Source of the DNA: DAOUBA01 sp034432855
Lineage (GTDB): Bacteria; Chloroflexota; Anaerolineae; B4-G1
Reading direction: 5' to 3'
NCBI GenBank assembly: GCA_034432855.1
Contig: DAOUBA010000136.1
Location: 1-10,588 of the forward strand
DNA length: 10,588 bases
In this document: positions 1-5,839 of the stretch, piece by piece
How the letters are laid out: every line of letters starts with the position of its first letter
Numbering within the stretch: position 1 is the stretch's first letter
Notes under the pieces: generated by a model
Databases searched by the model: none
What the model saw: the letters and a program-made list of their open reading frames with translations, nothing else
What the model was told of the DNA's origin: nothing
Made by a program: the position numbers and the translations under genes

Positions 1-7
1 CCAAGGG

Positions 8-76
8 CACGAAGGGCACACAAAGGACACGAAGGAATTCCTTTATTTCCTTTGTGTGACTTTGTGTCCTTCGTGG
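8..76. repeat. Nested imperfect palindrome, intergenic repeat
   Basis: The core is AAGGAATTCCTT at 32-43. It is flanked by perfect arms CACACAAAGGA (17-27) and TCCTTTGTGTG (48-58) on the same axis. Outer arms at 8-19 and 65-76 (CACGAAGGGCAC against GTGTCCTTCGTG) pair with one mismatch but are slightly off the inner axis. The sequence is built from short purine words (CACGAAGG, CACAAAGG), a style I associate with dispersed intergenic repeats of Chloroflexota and similar genomes; that association is from memory. It could be the 3' structure of a gene left of the window. Bases 77-181 hold nothing I can recognise. Confidence 0.75.
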
Positions 77-181
77 TGAATTTTCTTGCCCAACGTGCAA
101 GGATTTCATTCTCAAGGTACTATTGTCGTTGGACGTTCAAGCGCCGGTGTTCTGTTGCTCTCGAGTAACTGTTCGGCTATG

Positions 182-230
182 CAATGTGAGGCAGGCTTTC
201 CAGCCTGCGACAGCCCGAAAGGGCCGTCCC
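182..230. repeat. Two-hairpin intergenic repeat upstream of the GntR gene
   Basis: Two adjacent hairpins are visible. The first is GCAGGCT (191-197), loop TTCC, AGCCTGC (202-208), a perfect 7-bp stem. The second lies at 209-230 and has an 8-pair stem (one mismatch) closed on a GAAA tetraloop, with GCCC and GGGC next to the loop. The second hairpin has a near-identical inverted copy at 1089-1110 on the other side of the regulator gene. The outer words CAATGTG (182-188) and CCTGCGAC (204-211) recur with almost the same spacing at 4815-4845. This looks like a modular repeat family. Confidence 0.7.
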
Positions 231-261
231 AGGGGGGCCACATCTGTCGCACGGCGCTTGC

Positions 262-289
262 TTGACCCGTGGCCCCAATGTGGTACAAT
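262..289 (+). promoter_or_regulatory. Sigma-70-type promoter of the GntR regulator
   Basis: TTGACC (262-267) is followed by a 16-nt spacer and TACAAT (284-289), each one base from consensus. Transcription would start near 295-297, inside the dyad operator, leaving a leader of about 45 nt before the GTG start at 342. Promoter and operator together suggest autorepression. Confidence 0.7.
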
Positions 290-308
290 GGTCTTGTGGT
301 TAGACCAC
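289..308. promoter_or_regulatory. Overlapping FadR/GntR-type dyad operators
   Basis: Two perfect dyads overlap here. GTGGT-TAG-ACCAC (296-308) matches the TGGT-N3-ACCA form of FadR-subfamily GntR operators. TGGTCT (289-294) and AGACCA (302-307), separated by 7 nt, form a second symmetric pair that shares the right half-site. The site begins at the last base of the -10 element and covers the expected transcription start, so bound protein would block the promoter. The natural ligand-responsive factor is the gene just downstream; that link is inferred. Confidence 0.65.
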
Positions 309-341
309 CTGGCCGCAAGAATGCACCGTCGAGGTTCGCGT

Positions 342-1073
342 GTGAGTCAGTTCAGTTTCCCCCTTTACCGTAACAGGCTCTACGAGCAGGTCGCCGATCA
401 GATTCAGGAATTGATCATCGCCGAGTCGTTGCGCCCCGGCGATAAACTCCCCTGCGAGCGCGACCTGGCAGAGCGGCTGGGCGTCAGCCGGACGGTGGTC
501 CGCGAGGCGCTCCGCGCCCTTTGCGTGCGCGGGCTGGTCAAGGTCAAACCCGGCTGCGGCACCTACGTCCAGCAACCGACCCCCAAAGACATGGCCGCCC
601 CTATCGGGCTACTGCTCAAGTTGCGCCAGTGCCCCGACACCCTGAACGATCTCTATGAGGTCCGCAGCCTGCTCGAAGTCGAGTGCGCAGGTCTGGCGGC
701 CCAACGTGCGACGGAAGAGGACCACGCCGTGCTGGAAGCGACCATCGCGGAGATGGAGGCGCACGCCGCAGATGCGGAAAAGGCCGCCCAAAGCGATTGG
801 GCGTTCCATTCCGCGCTGGCCGACGCCACCCACAACGACCTGTTCAGCGTGCTCCTCGGCGTGCTCGGCGATCTGTGGCTGGAGGTCGCCCGCCTTACGT
901 CGCGGAAACCGGATGTAGCCAGGGGCGCGGTCAAGGCCCATCACAAAATCTTGCAACAGATCAAGGAGCGGGACGCCGAGGGCGCCCGCCAGGCAATGCG
1001 CGATCATCTCCGGCGCTCGCGCACCCTGGCCGAGGCGGCCCGGGAAGATAAGGCGCAAGAGTTACCCGCTTGA
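342..1073 (+). CDS. GntR-family transcriptional regulator, FadR subfamily (FCD domain)
   Basis: DNA-binding, ligand-responsive regulator of 243 residues, the usual size for the subfamily. Residues about 10-77 form the winged helix-turn-helix, with the typical LPCERDLAERLGVSRTVVRE block followed by the wing G-C-G-T-Y-V. Residues about 100-235 form the helical FCD ligand-binding domain. D152, H156, H200 and H222 fit the metal-binding set of metal-dependent FCD proteins. I chose the GTG at 342 because GAGG (331-334) lies 7 nt upstream and the protein then starts M-S-Q-F-S-F, just before the R-N-R-L-Y-E-Q-V segment. An open frame continues upstream to 123 but runs through the promoter and repeats. 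A good promoter and dyad operator precede the gene, suggesting autoregulation. FadR-type regulators commonly control sugar-acid, organic-acid or fatty-acid genes, and the downstream oxidoreductase is a plausible target. The effector is unknown. Confidence 0.9.
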   Translation: MSQFSFPLYRNRLYEQVADQIQELIIAESLRPGDKLPCERDLAERLGVSRTVVREALRALCVRGLVKVKPGCGTYVQQPTPKDMAAPIGLLLKLRQCPDTLNDLYEVRSLLEVECAGLAAQRATEEDHAVLEATIAEMEAHAADAEKAAQSDWAFHSALADATHNDLFSVLLGVLGDLWLEVARLTSRKPDVARGAVKAHHKILQQIKERDAEGARQAMRDHLRRSRTLAEAAREDKAQELPA

Positions 1074-1088
1074 TCGTATCGGTTGGGT

Positions 1089-1110
1089 GGGACGGCCTTT
1101 TCAGGCTGTC
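1089..1110. repeat. Inverted copy of the upstream hairpin repeat
   Basis: This 22-nt segment matches the reverse complement of 209-230 at 20 of 22 positions. The two differences (C to T and G to A) face each other in the stem and keep the loop-closing pair. It begins 15 nt after the stop codon of the regulator gene, so the gene is bracketed by inverted copies of the same hairpin. Confidence 0.75.
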
Positions 1111-1114
1111 CAGA

Positions 1115-1201
1115 CAGGCTGGAATGTAGATGCTCGTAGGGTTATGCCCCTATAATCAGCAAGTAGGGGTATAACCCTACGAGTAACTACATCCCAGCCT
1201 G
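1115..1201. repeat. 87-bp palindrome between the regulator and oxidoreductase genes
   Basis: Inner arms CTCGTAGGGTTATGCCCCTA (1133-1152) and TAGGGGTATAACCCTACGAG (1164-1183) pair fully, with one G-U wobble on the plus-strand RNA. Outer arms 1115-1129 and 1187-1201 (CAGGCTGGAATGTAG against CTACATCCCAGCCTG) pair on the same axis with one mismatch. The loop is 1153-1163. No T-run follows, so it is not a standard intrinsic terminator, though it could stall polymerase or stabilise the upstream mRNA. A perfect TATAAT (1151-1156) sits at the loop edge, without a recognisable -35. It is most likely a palindromic repetitive element. Confidence 0.8.
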
Positions 1202-1233
1202 CCCACTCACGGGCTGGAACGCCCATGCCACAC

Positions 1234-1239
1234 AGGAGG
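1234..1239 (+). promoter_or_regulatory. Ribosome binding site deciding the oxidoreductase start
   Basis: Perfect AGGAGG, 6 nt before the ATG at 1246. It rules out the in-frame ATG at 1225, which lies upstream of this site. Confidence 0.9.
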
Positions 1240-1245
1240 AAAATC

Positions 1246-2235
1246 ATGTCATCTCGTTTGCATTGGGGGCTGATCTGCACGGCGCGCATCAACCGGCGGC
1301 TGATCCCGGCCATCCGCGCGGCGGAGCGCTCTGAATTGATCGCCGTCGCCAGCCGCGACCTGGCCCACGCGCAGGACTATGCCCGACAGTGGGACATTCC
1401 CCGCGCCCACGGCGGTTACGAGGCGCTGCTGGCCGATCCGGAGGTGGACGTGATCTATAACGCGCTTCCCAATCACCTGCATTGTGAGTGGACGGTGCGG
1501 GCAGCCGAGGCCGGCAAACACGTCCTCTGCGAAAAGCCTCTGGCCCTCAGCGCGGAGGAGGTGGATCGGATCGAGGAGGTGGCCCGGCGCAATCGGGTGG
1601 TGGTGTTCGAGGCGTTCATGTACCGCCATCATCCGCAAACCCTCCAAGTGCAGGATTTGGTGCGCGAGGGAGCGATCGGTGAAGTGCGCCTGGTGCAGGC
1701 GACGTTCGCGTTCAACCTGGACAATCCAGGCGATTACCGGCTGGACGCGGCGCAGGGCGGCGGGGCGCTGTGGGACGTGGGCTGCTACCCGGTCAGTTTC
1801 GCCCGTGCCGTCCTCGGCGCGGAGCCGGTGGAGGTGGCGGGCTGGCAGCACCTCGGCGCGAGCGGTGTGGACATGACCTTCGCTGGGCAGATGCGTTTTG
1901 CGGGCGGGGCACTGGCGCAGTTCGGGTGCAGTTTCGAGGCGGCCTACTATTGCACGGCGCAGATTCTGGGGAGCGGCGGGACCATCGTGCTGGATTCGCC
2001 GTGGCGGCTGGGTGGCGCTCACTCGCCCGGCATCCGCCTGCGCCGGGGCAACGGGGAAGAACTGTTGCCTGTCGAAGGTATAGACCCCTACCTGTGCGAG
2101 GTGCAGGCGATGGAGGCGTGCGTCTTCGACGGCGCCGCGCCGGTGGCGCCGCTCTCCGACAGCCACGGCAACGTGGCGGCGATCACCGCACTCTACGAGT
2201 CGGCGCGCCGTGGCACGCTGGTGAGCCTCGGTTGA
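1246..2235 (+). CDS. Gfo/Idh/MocA-family NAD(P)-dependent oxidoreductase
   Basis: Cytoplasmic dehydrogenase of 329 residues, normal for the family. The N-terminal Rossmann fold (about 5-125) opens with W-G-L-I-C-T-A-R-I-N. In this subfamily, close to xylose dehydrogenase and dihydrodiol dehydrogenase, the second glycine of the dinucleotide loop is often replaced by a small residue. E96-K97-P98 is the hallmark EKP motif that carries the catalytic lysine. F-E-A-F-M-Y-R at about 121-127 and D177-V-G-C-Y181 in the C-terminal sheet domain are also typical. The likely reaction is oxidation or reduction of a sugar or cyclitol hydroxyl with NAD(P); the exact substrate cannot be read from sequence. 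The ATG at 1246 has an ideal Shine-Dalgarno site. The gene lies downstream of, and parallel to, the GntR-type regulator, separated by a large palindrome, and may belong to its regulon. No copy of the TGGT/ACCA dyad is visible in its own upstream region. Confidence 0.88.
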   Translation: MSSRLHWGLICTARINRRLIPAIRAAERSELIAVASRDLAHAQDYARQWDIPRAHGGYEALLADPEVDVIYNALPNHLHCEWTVRAAEAGKHVLCEKPLALSAEEVDRIEEVARRNRVVVFEAFMYRHHPQTLQVQDLVREGAIGEVRLVQATFAFNLDNPGDYRLDAAQGGGALWDVGCYPVSFARAVLGAEPVEVAGWQHLGASGVDMTFAGQMRFAGGALAQFGCSFEAAYYCTAQILGSGGTIVLDSPWRLGGAHSPGIRLRRGNGEELLPVEGIDPYLCEVQAMEACVFDGAAPVAPLSDSHGNVAAITALYESARRGTLVSLG

Positions 2236-2251
2236 GCAGAACCGCGATGCT

Positions 2252-2287
2252 ACCGCGCCCGCCGGTTCACAATCCGGCGGGCGCGGT
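2252..2287. terminator. Bidirectional terminator-like hairpin between convergent genes
   Basis: ACCGCGCCCGCCGG (2252-2265) and CCGGCGGGCGCGGT (2274-2287) form a perfect 14-bp stem with an 8-nt loop. It lies 16 nt after the oxidoreductase stop and 4 nt beyond the stop of the opposing gene. No strong T-run follows on either strand, so it is a stable barrier or weak terminator rather than a textbook one. Confidence 0.7.
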
Positions 2288-2291
2288 GTTC

Positions 2292-3194
2292 CTAATTCAA
2301 CACGTGCACCTGCGGCTTGAGCGGGATGCGCTCGATGAGATCGCGGAAATCCGCCGCGGCGATCTGATCATCGGGCTTGTCAATCAGGCAGCGGCACACC
2401 GCCTCCATCACGTTGGTGCCGAAGGAGCGCCCGCCCAGGCGCGGCGTGGTCGTAACCAGAATGTGCAGGTTGCGCTTTTGCAGTTCCTCGACGTTCTGGG
2501 GCGTGGTCGTGTTGGTGATGATGATCTTGCCGCTGAGGTCATCGGGCAGGTGGGACCAGACCTGCATAAAGTCGCCTGCGATGACTTCGGCGTCCTCGTA
2601 AAAGCGGCTGTATTTCCTGGACGGCGGCTTGTCCTGTTCCGCGCCGATGGGGTAGACCCACCTGTAAGGCAATTGGGTGATGATCGGCAGCAGCAGTGCG
2701 GCCAGGATGTGAATGGAGCGCAGGCTGTAGAGGGGAATGGGTATGTCGAGCGCGAACATGAGGTCGCCAAAGATCATCTCGCAGCCTGCGTCCACCAGCG
2801 CCCTGGCCAGGCCATAGCGGTCCACGGCGGTGGTCTTGAGCGCCTTTTTGCCCCGCAGGTCTATGCCGTGCTCGCGCAGCGCGGGGATTGCCAGCGGCTC
2901 CAGGATGTGCTTGAGGCCGTTGCCGTCGCCGATCTTGGAGATTTTGACGGCTTCGCGGATGCGCCTGATCTCGCGGAAGTAGTAGCGACACCCGCGCACC
3001 TGGAGATAGAACTCGCAGCCGCCCACGCCAAAGGCATCCACCTTGCCGTCGTACTCGCGGTACATCTGTACGGCCCGCTCCAGGTCGCCATCGGTGCCCT
3101 GACGGCTGAGCCAAAAGTGCTCGCCCATGAACTCGGCCTCGGTGGTGTGATCACGGCGCGAAGAGCCGATGCTGATGCTGAGGACTTTTTTCAT
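2292..3194 (-). CDS. Conserved protein of unknown function, 'quinate 5-dehydrogenase'-like annotation
   Basis: A 300-residue protein starting M-K-K-V-L-S-I-S-I-G-S-S-R-R-D-H. Distinctive blocks are V-D-A-F-G-V-G-G (about 52-59), I-F-G-D-L-M-F-A-L-D-I-P-I-P-L, I-A-G-D-F and I-I-I-T-N-T-T-T, with a conserved-looking C-terminal G-R-S-F-G-T-N-V-M-E-A. From memory these belong to a family that automated pipelines call quinate 5-dehydrogenase in Chloroflexota and Firmicutes. I see no classical Rossmann glycine loop and would not accept that function on sequence alone. There is no signal peptide; the I-L-A-A-L-L-L-P-I stretch is the only hydrophobic run and is short. The ATG start has AGGAG 5 nt upstream (3200-3204). 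The gene is probably transcribed alone or with the protease gene 148 nt upstream; I find no convincing promoter in that gap, which contains only a small CCCTC/GAGGG dyad at 3254-3265. Confidence 0.65.
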   Translation of the reverse strand: MKKVLSISIGSSRRDHTTEAEFMGEHFWLSRQGTDGDLERAVQMYREYDGKVDAFGVGGCEFYLQVRGCRYYFREIRRIREAVKISKIGDGNGLKHILEPLAIPALREHGIDLRGKKALKTTAVDRYGLARALVDAGCEMIFGDLMFALDIPIPLYSLRSIHILAALLLPIITQLPYRWVYPIGAEQDKPPSRKYSRFYEDAEVIAGDFMQVWSHLPDDLSGKIIITNTTTPQNVEELQKRNLHILVTTTPRLGGRSFGTNVMEAVCRCLIDKPDDQIAAADFRDLIERIPLKPQVHVLN

Positions 3195-3342
3195 AATGTC
3201 TCCTGATGTAACGTTTGGGGTTACTGTTCGGCCCGCTTATGAGAGCAAAGTCACCCTCTCGAGGGCTTACCGGACGTCCACCCGTTGACGCTGCTGTCCG
3301 CGTGGGTGGGCGGTCACAAGTGCGATCTCAATAGCCAGCCGC

Positions 3343-4791
3343 TCAAGGCCCATAGTTCCGCAGTGTCAGCGGCAAAAAGACCTTGCGTCCGTTCACAAAC
3401 GCCCGACGGATGCAGACGTTGCCGACACCGTCGTCAATCCACGCTTGATTGACCGCTGTCCCCATCGTGGGGGTGAGCACGGCGGCATAAGTGATGGTGA
3501 CCGTCGTCGCACTGGTGACCGTCCCCTGCCAGGTGATGGTCTGCTCATTCACTGCCGGCACAGGGCCCGAACTGGCCGTTGGGCTGCCGTGCAGTTGCAG
3601 GGTGTCAGGCAATGTGTCGGTGAAAGAGACGGTGGCGCTAAGAATCCCGCTGTTGACCAGACGCACGGTGAAGGTGACCATCTCCCCGGCCGTCGCCTGC
3701 TCCGGCGCGACCGTCTTGGTGGAAGGTGAGAGATCGGGAGCCAGCGACGTCGCCAGTTGCCAGCCCAGGTCTTTCAGGATGCCCAGCGTGACCGGGCCGG
3801 GGTGGTGAATGGAGGTGGCAGAGGCGAGTTGATAGACCATCAGCCCGTTCAAGGTGCCCACGTAGGTGTTATAGTCCAGGTGGGAATAACTGGATCCGGG
3901 CAACCACGTTGCCGGGGCATACAATTTGACGCGCCCACCGCCGTTGGCGGTTCTGGCGTTGGGGCCGTCGAACCAGACGTTGTCGCTGGTCAGCGCCGAG
4001 GCCAGTGCTGTAGAAGGGCTGGCGTAGTTGATCAGCGCATTGCCCGCTCCGTCCTCCGTGAAGCGGTCGTAGATGCCCGGCGAAGGCGGCGAGCCGCTCC
4101 CCCAACTGCCCTGGTCGCCGGAAACATTCATAGAGCCGCTGAACCCCAGGCCGTGGGCGATCTCGTGGAGCACGACGCTGGCAAAGTCATATCGGCCGGA
4201 GGGTGTGTTGCCGTCGGTGCCAAAGTACCAGGAGTGGTTCTTGTTGTACGTGGTGAACAACTCTCTGTTGCTGCCATTCAGATCCTGGCCGGAAAGCGCG
4301 TTGGCCAGCGCCATCGCGTACCAGGTGTTGGGATACGGAGCGCCGGGAAAATTCCGGATGCTGACCGGGCCACCATAGCCCAGAGTGAGGCCGCTACCGA
4401 GGTCGGCCCAGCAGGCCTGGACCAGGATGGGCACTGGGGAGTAAATCTGCGTCTCCCAGATGTCGGCGGCGTAGCGGTAAGCGGTTTTTGCATTGTCCGG
4501 CCAGTCCAGGCAGGGCTTTCCGAAGAGATCGCTCTGGCCCGCTGTCAGGAACTGGACGTTGATGGTAGCATTCTGGACGCGCAGGGCCGAGAACTCGGCC
4601 GGTGGGGGAACGTGGTAGGAATAGACCCGCGTGTCGGCCAGCAGGACGATGGGCCGGCCCAAGGCGATTTCGGGTTGGGGCGGCGCGGCGTGCCCGGTTG
4701 CTGCGGGTAGAGCGCCCAACGCGCCGCCCAGCCACAGCGAAATGAACAGCCCGATGCTCAGTTTGCTGAACAGGTCTCTCTTCGTGTATAT
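3343..4791 (-). CDS. Secreted HExxH zinc metalloprotease with DUF11-like domain and Y/F-L-P-L tail
   Basis: Secreted protein of 482 residues if translation begins at the ATA codon at 4791-4789. From there the frame reads M-Y-T-K-R-D-L-F-S-K, then a hydrophobic core I-G-L-F-I-S-L-W-L-G-G-A-L and A-T-G-H-A-A, a good signal peptide. AGGAGG (4797-4802) sits 5 nt before it, and no in-frame ATG, GTG or TTG exists between that site and the mid-signal TTG at 4719. The zinc motif is H209-E-I-A-H213-G-L-G-F. Y-D-R-F, S-H-L-D and I-L-K-D-L-G-W downstream fit a bacterial family of secreted zincins. The third zinc ligand is not where a classical metzincin has it. Residues about 353-454 resemble a DUF11 beta-sandwich repeat. 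The C-terminus ends K-V-F-L-P-L-T-L-R-N-Y-G-P, like the tails of many Chloroflexota exported proteins. The substrate is unknown. Confidence 0.8.
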   Translation of the reverse strand: MYTKRDLFSKLSIGLFISLWLGGALGALPAATGHAAPPQPEIALGRPIVLLADTRVYSYHVPPPAEFSALRVQNATINVQFLTAGQSDLFGKPCLDWPDNAKTAYRYAADIWETQIYSPVPILVQACWADLGSGLTLGYGGPVSIRNFPGAPYPNTWYAMALANALSGQDLNGSNRELFTTYNKNHSWYFGTDGNTPSGRYDFASVVLHEIAHGLGFSGSMNVSGDQGSWGSGSPPSPGIYDRFTEDGAGNALINYASPSTALASALTSDNVWFDGPNARTANGGGRVKLYAPATWLPGSSYSHLDYNTYVGTLNGLMVYQLASATSIHHPGPVTLGILKDLGWQLATSLAPDLSPSTKTVAPEQATAGEMVTFTVRLVNSGILSATVSFTDTLPDTLQLHGSPTASSGPVPAVNEQTITWQGTVTSATTVTITYAAVLTPTMGTAVNQAWIDDGVGNVCIRRAFVNGRKVFLPLTLRNYGP

Positions 4792-4796
4792 GTCTG

Positions 4797-4802
4797 CCTC
4801 CT
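4797..4802 (-). promoter_or_regulatory. Ribosome binding site pointing to an ATA start
   Basis: Perfect AGGAGG on the minus strand, 5 nt before an ATA codon (4791-4789). The spacing equals that of the neighbouring minus-strand genes, which have normal starts. It is the main evidence for starting the protease here. Confidence 0.65.
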
Positions 4803-4814
4803 GATTATGTATGT

Positions 4815-4845
4815 CAATGTGGGCTCTGGAGAGCCCTCCTGCGAC
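4815..4845. repeat. Hairpin repeat related to the one at 182-211
   Basis: GGGCTC (4821-4826), loop TGGA, GAGCCC (4831-4836) form a perfect 6-bp stem. The bounding words CAATGTG (4815-4821) and CCTGCGAC (4838-4845) are identical to those at 182-188 and 204-211, with 16 instead of 15 nt between them, while the hairpin arms differ. It lies between the acyltransferase stop and the protease start, where it could also act as a weak terminator for the acyltransferase message. Confidence 0.55.
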
Positions 4846-4879
4846 GTTTCGTACCGGGAACCGGTTTTGGAGGCATGCT

Positions 4880-5839
4880 CTACCTCACCCCCGCTTCCGG
4901 CCATACCGGCAGGAACAAGGCCCATTGGTCGGGCAAGGCGCGGATGTACTCCTCCAGATAGGCGTTCACGCGCCGCAGGTTGACCTGCAGGTCTTGTTGG
5001 GGATCGCCGGTGCGGATCATTTCGATGGGCGGGGAGATACGCACCGTGTATCCCAATTGCGGATCGTGATAGTTTCCGACGGCGAGGATGACGGCGTCGG
5101 TCTTGAGCGCCAGCCGCACGTGACCGGTGGGCAGGAGCGCCGGGCGGCCGAAGAACTCGACTGCGGCCTCCTCGTCGCCCACCGGCCGGTCTACGCCGGT
5201 CAGCACGATCCCTCCGGCATGCAGGCGGGCGATGGCTTCGCGCAGTGATGAGACGTTGATCGACGTCATCCGCACGCCGGCGCGCGCCCGCATCTGATCC
5301 ATCAGGTAAAAGCCTCCGCCGGGCGGCATCGCCAAGCCGAGGACCTGCACCTCCAACCCGTGCGCCGCCAGCGCCAGGATACCCAGGTTAAAGTTCCCGG
5401 TGTGCGTGCCGGCAATGATCACCCCCTTGCCACGCCGGAGGCCCTGCTCGATGTGGCACCGTGCCTCCGGCGGGAAGTGGAACGCCGCCCGGATCGCCTC
5501 ATGCCCCTGGCTCACCAATCGCCACAGGTCGTAGGTGTTGCGGGCGTTGTTGTAAAAGACGCGGCGCGTCAGCCGGTGTAGCCTCTTCTCGTCTACCTCT
5601 CCACCCATTGCTCGGCGCAGATTGCCCAGTACGACCCAGTAGACGGCGGGCTTGAGCCAGACGATGAGCCGGGCAATGAGGCCCGCTCCGGCGTAACCGA
5701 TGCGGGCGGGAACATATCGGCTGAGGAACATCCCCGTGCCGGTGACGATGCGGCTGCCCAGGAAGCGCTGCAGCGCCGTCGGCAGGGTTTTCCGGGCGGA
5801 TGGGATATGCCCGAGCGTGCGTTCACCGACCATCCGCAC
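4880..5839 (-). CDS. LpxL/HtrB-family lipid acyltransferase
   Basis: Membrane-associated acyltransferase of 319 residues, matching the lysophospholipid / lipid A / PIM acyltransferase family (PF03279). These enzymes move an acyl chain from acyl-ACP or acyl-CoA to a (glyco)lipid. A hydrophobic N-terminal stretch (about 45-72) fits the membrane anchor. The catalytic block is G-T-H146-T-G-N-F-N151-L-G. The family signature is H-x4-D/E, so the acidic position is Asn (codon AAC) here. V-D-R-P-V-G and the later P-T-G-H-V-R-L-A block are typical. The GTG at 5839 has GGAG 4 nt upstream (5844-5847); an ATG at 5833 in the same frame has it 10 nt upstream, and I cannot decide between them. Both overlap the end of the epimerase gene (by 17 or 11 nt), so the two are probably translationally coupled. 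Chloroflexota mostly lack LPS, so the acceptor is more likely a phospholipid or glycolipid. Confidence 0.8.
   Translation of the reverse strand: MRMVGERTLGHIPSARKTLPTALQRFLGSRIVTGTGMFLSRYVPARIGYAGAGLIARLIVWLKPAVYWVVLGNLRRAMGGEVDEKRLHRLTRRVFYNNARNTYDLWRLVSQGHEAIRAAFHFPPEARCHIEQGLRRGKGVIIAGTHTGNFNLGILALAAHGLEVQVLGLAMPPGGGFYLMDQMRARAGVRMTSINVSSLREAIARLHAGGIVLTGVDRPVGDEEAAVEFFGRPALLPTGHVRLALKTDAVILAVGNYHDPQLGYTVRISPPIEMIRTGDPQQDLQVNLRRVNAYLEEYIRALPDQWALFLPVWPEAGVR

Noticed and set aside
123..341. N-terminal extension of the GntR regulator from a TTG at 123 or the ATG at 321
   Set aside because: The frame from 123 runs through two hairpins, the promoter and the operator, and shows no regulator-like sequence. 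The GTG at 342 has a well-placed GAGG and fits the family N-terminus.
1225..1245. In-frame ATG at 1225 as start of the oxidoreductase
   Set aside because: The perfect AGGAGG lies downstream of it, immediately before the ATG at 1246.
1770..3206. Long plus-strand open frame of 478 codons across the convergent genes
   Set aside because: It is a frame shadow in GC-rich sequence: it is low-complexity Arg/Gly/Ala protein, overlaps two well-supported genes and crosses the terminator-like stem.
3275..3334. CCACCC/GGGTGG stem as protease terminator
   Set aside because: Only six pairs around a loop of more than 20 nt and no T-run.
4717..4719. TTG as protease start
   Set aside because: It lies in the middle of the signal-peptide hydrophobic segment and has no ribosome site.
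4812..4817. TTGACA on the minus strand as -35 of a protease promoter
   Set aside because: No -10-like hexamer lies at 16-18 nt, and the next TATA-like stretch would overlap the start codon.
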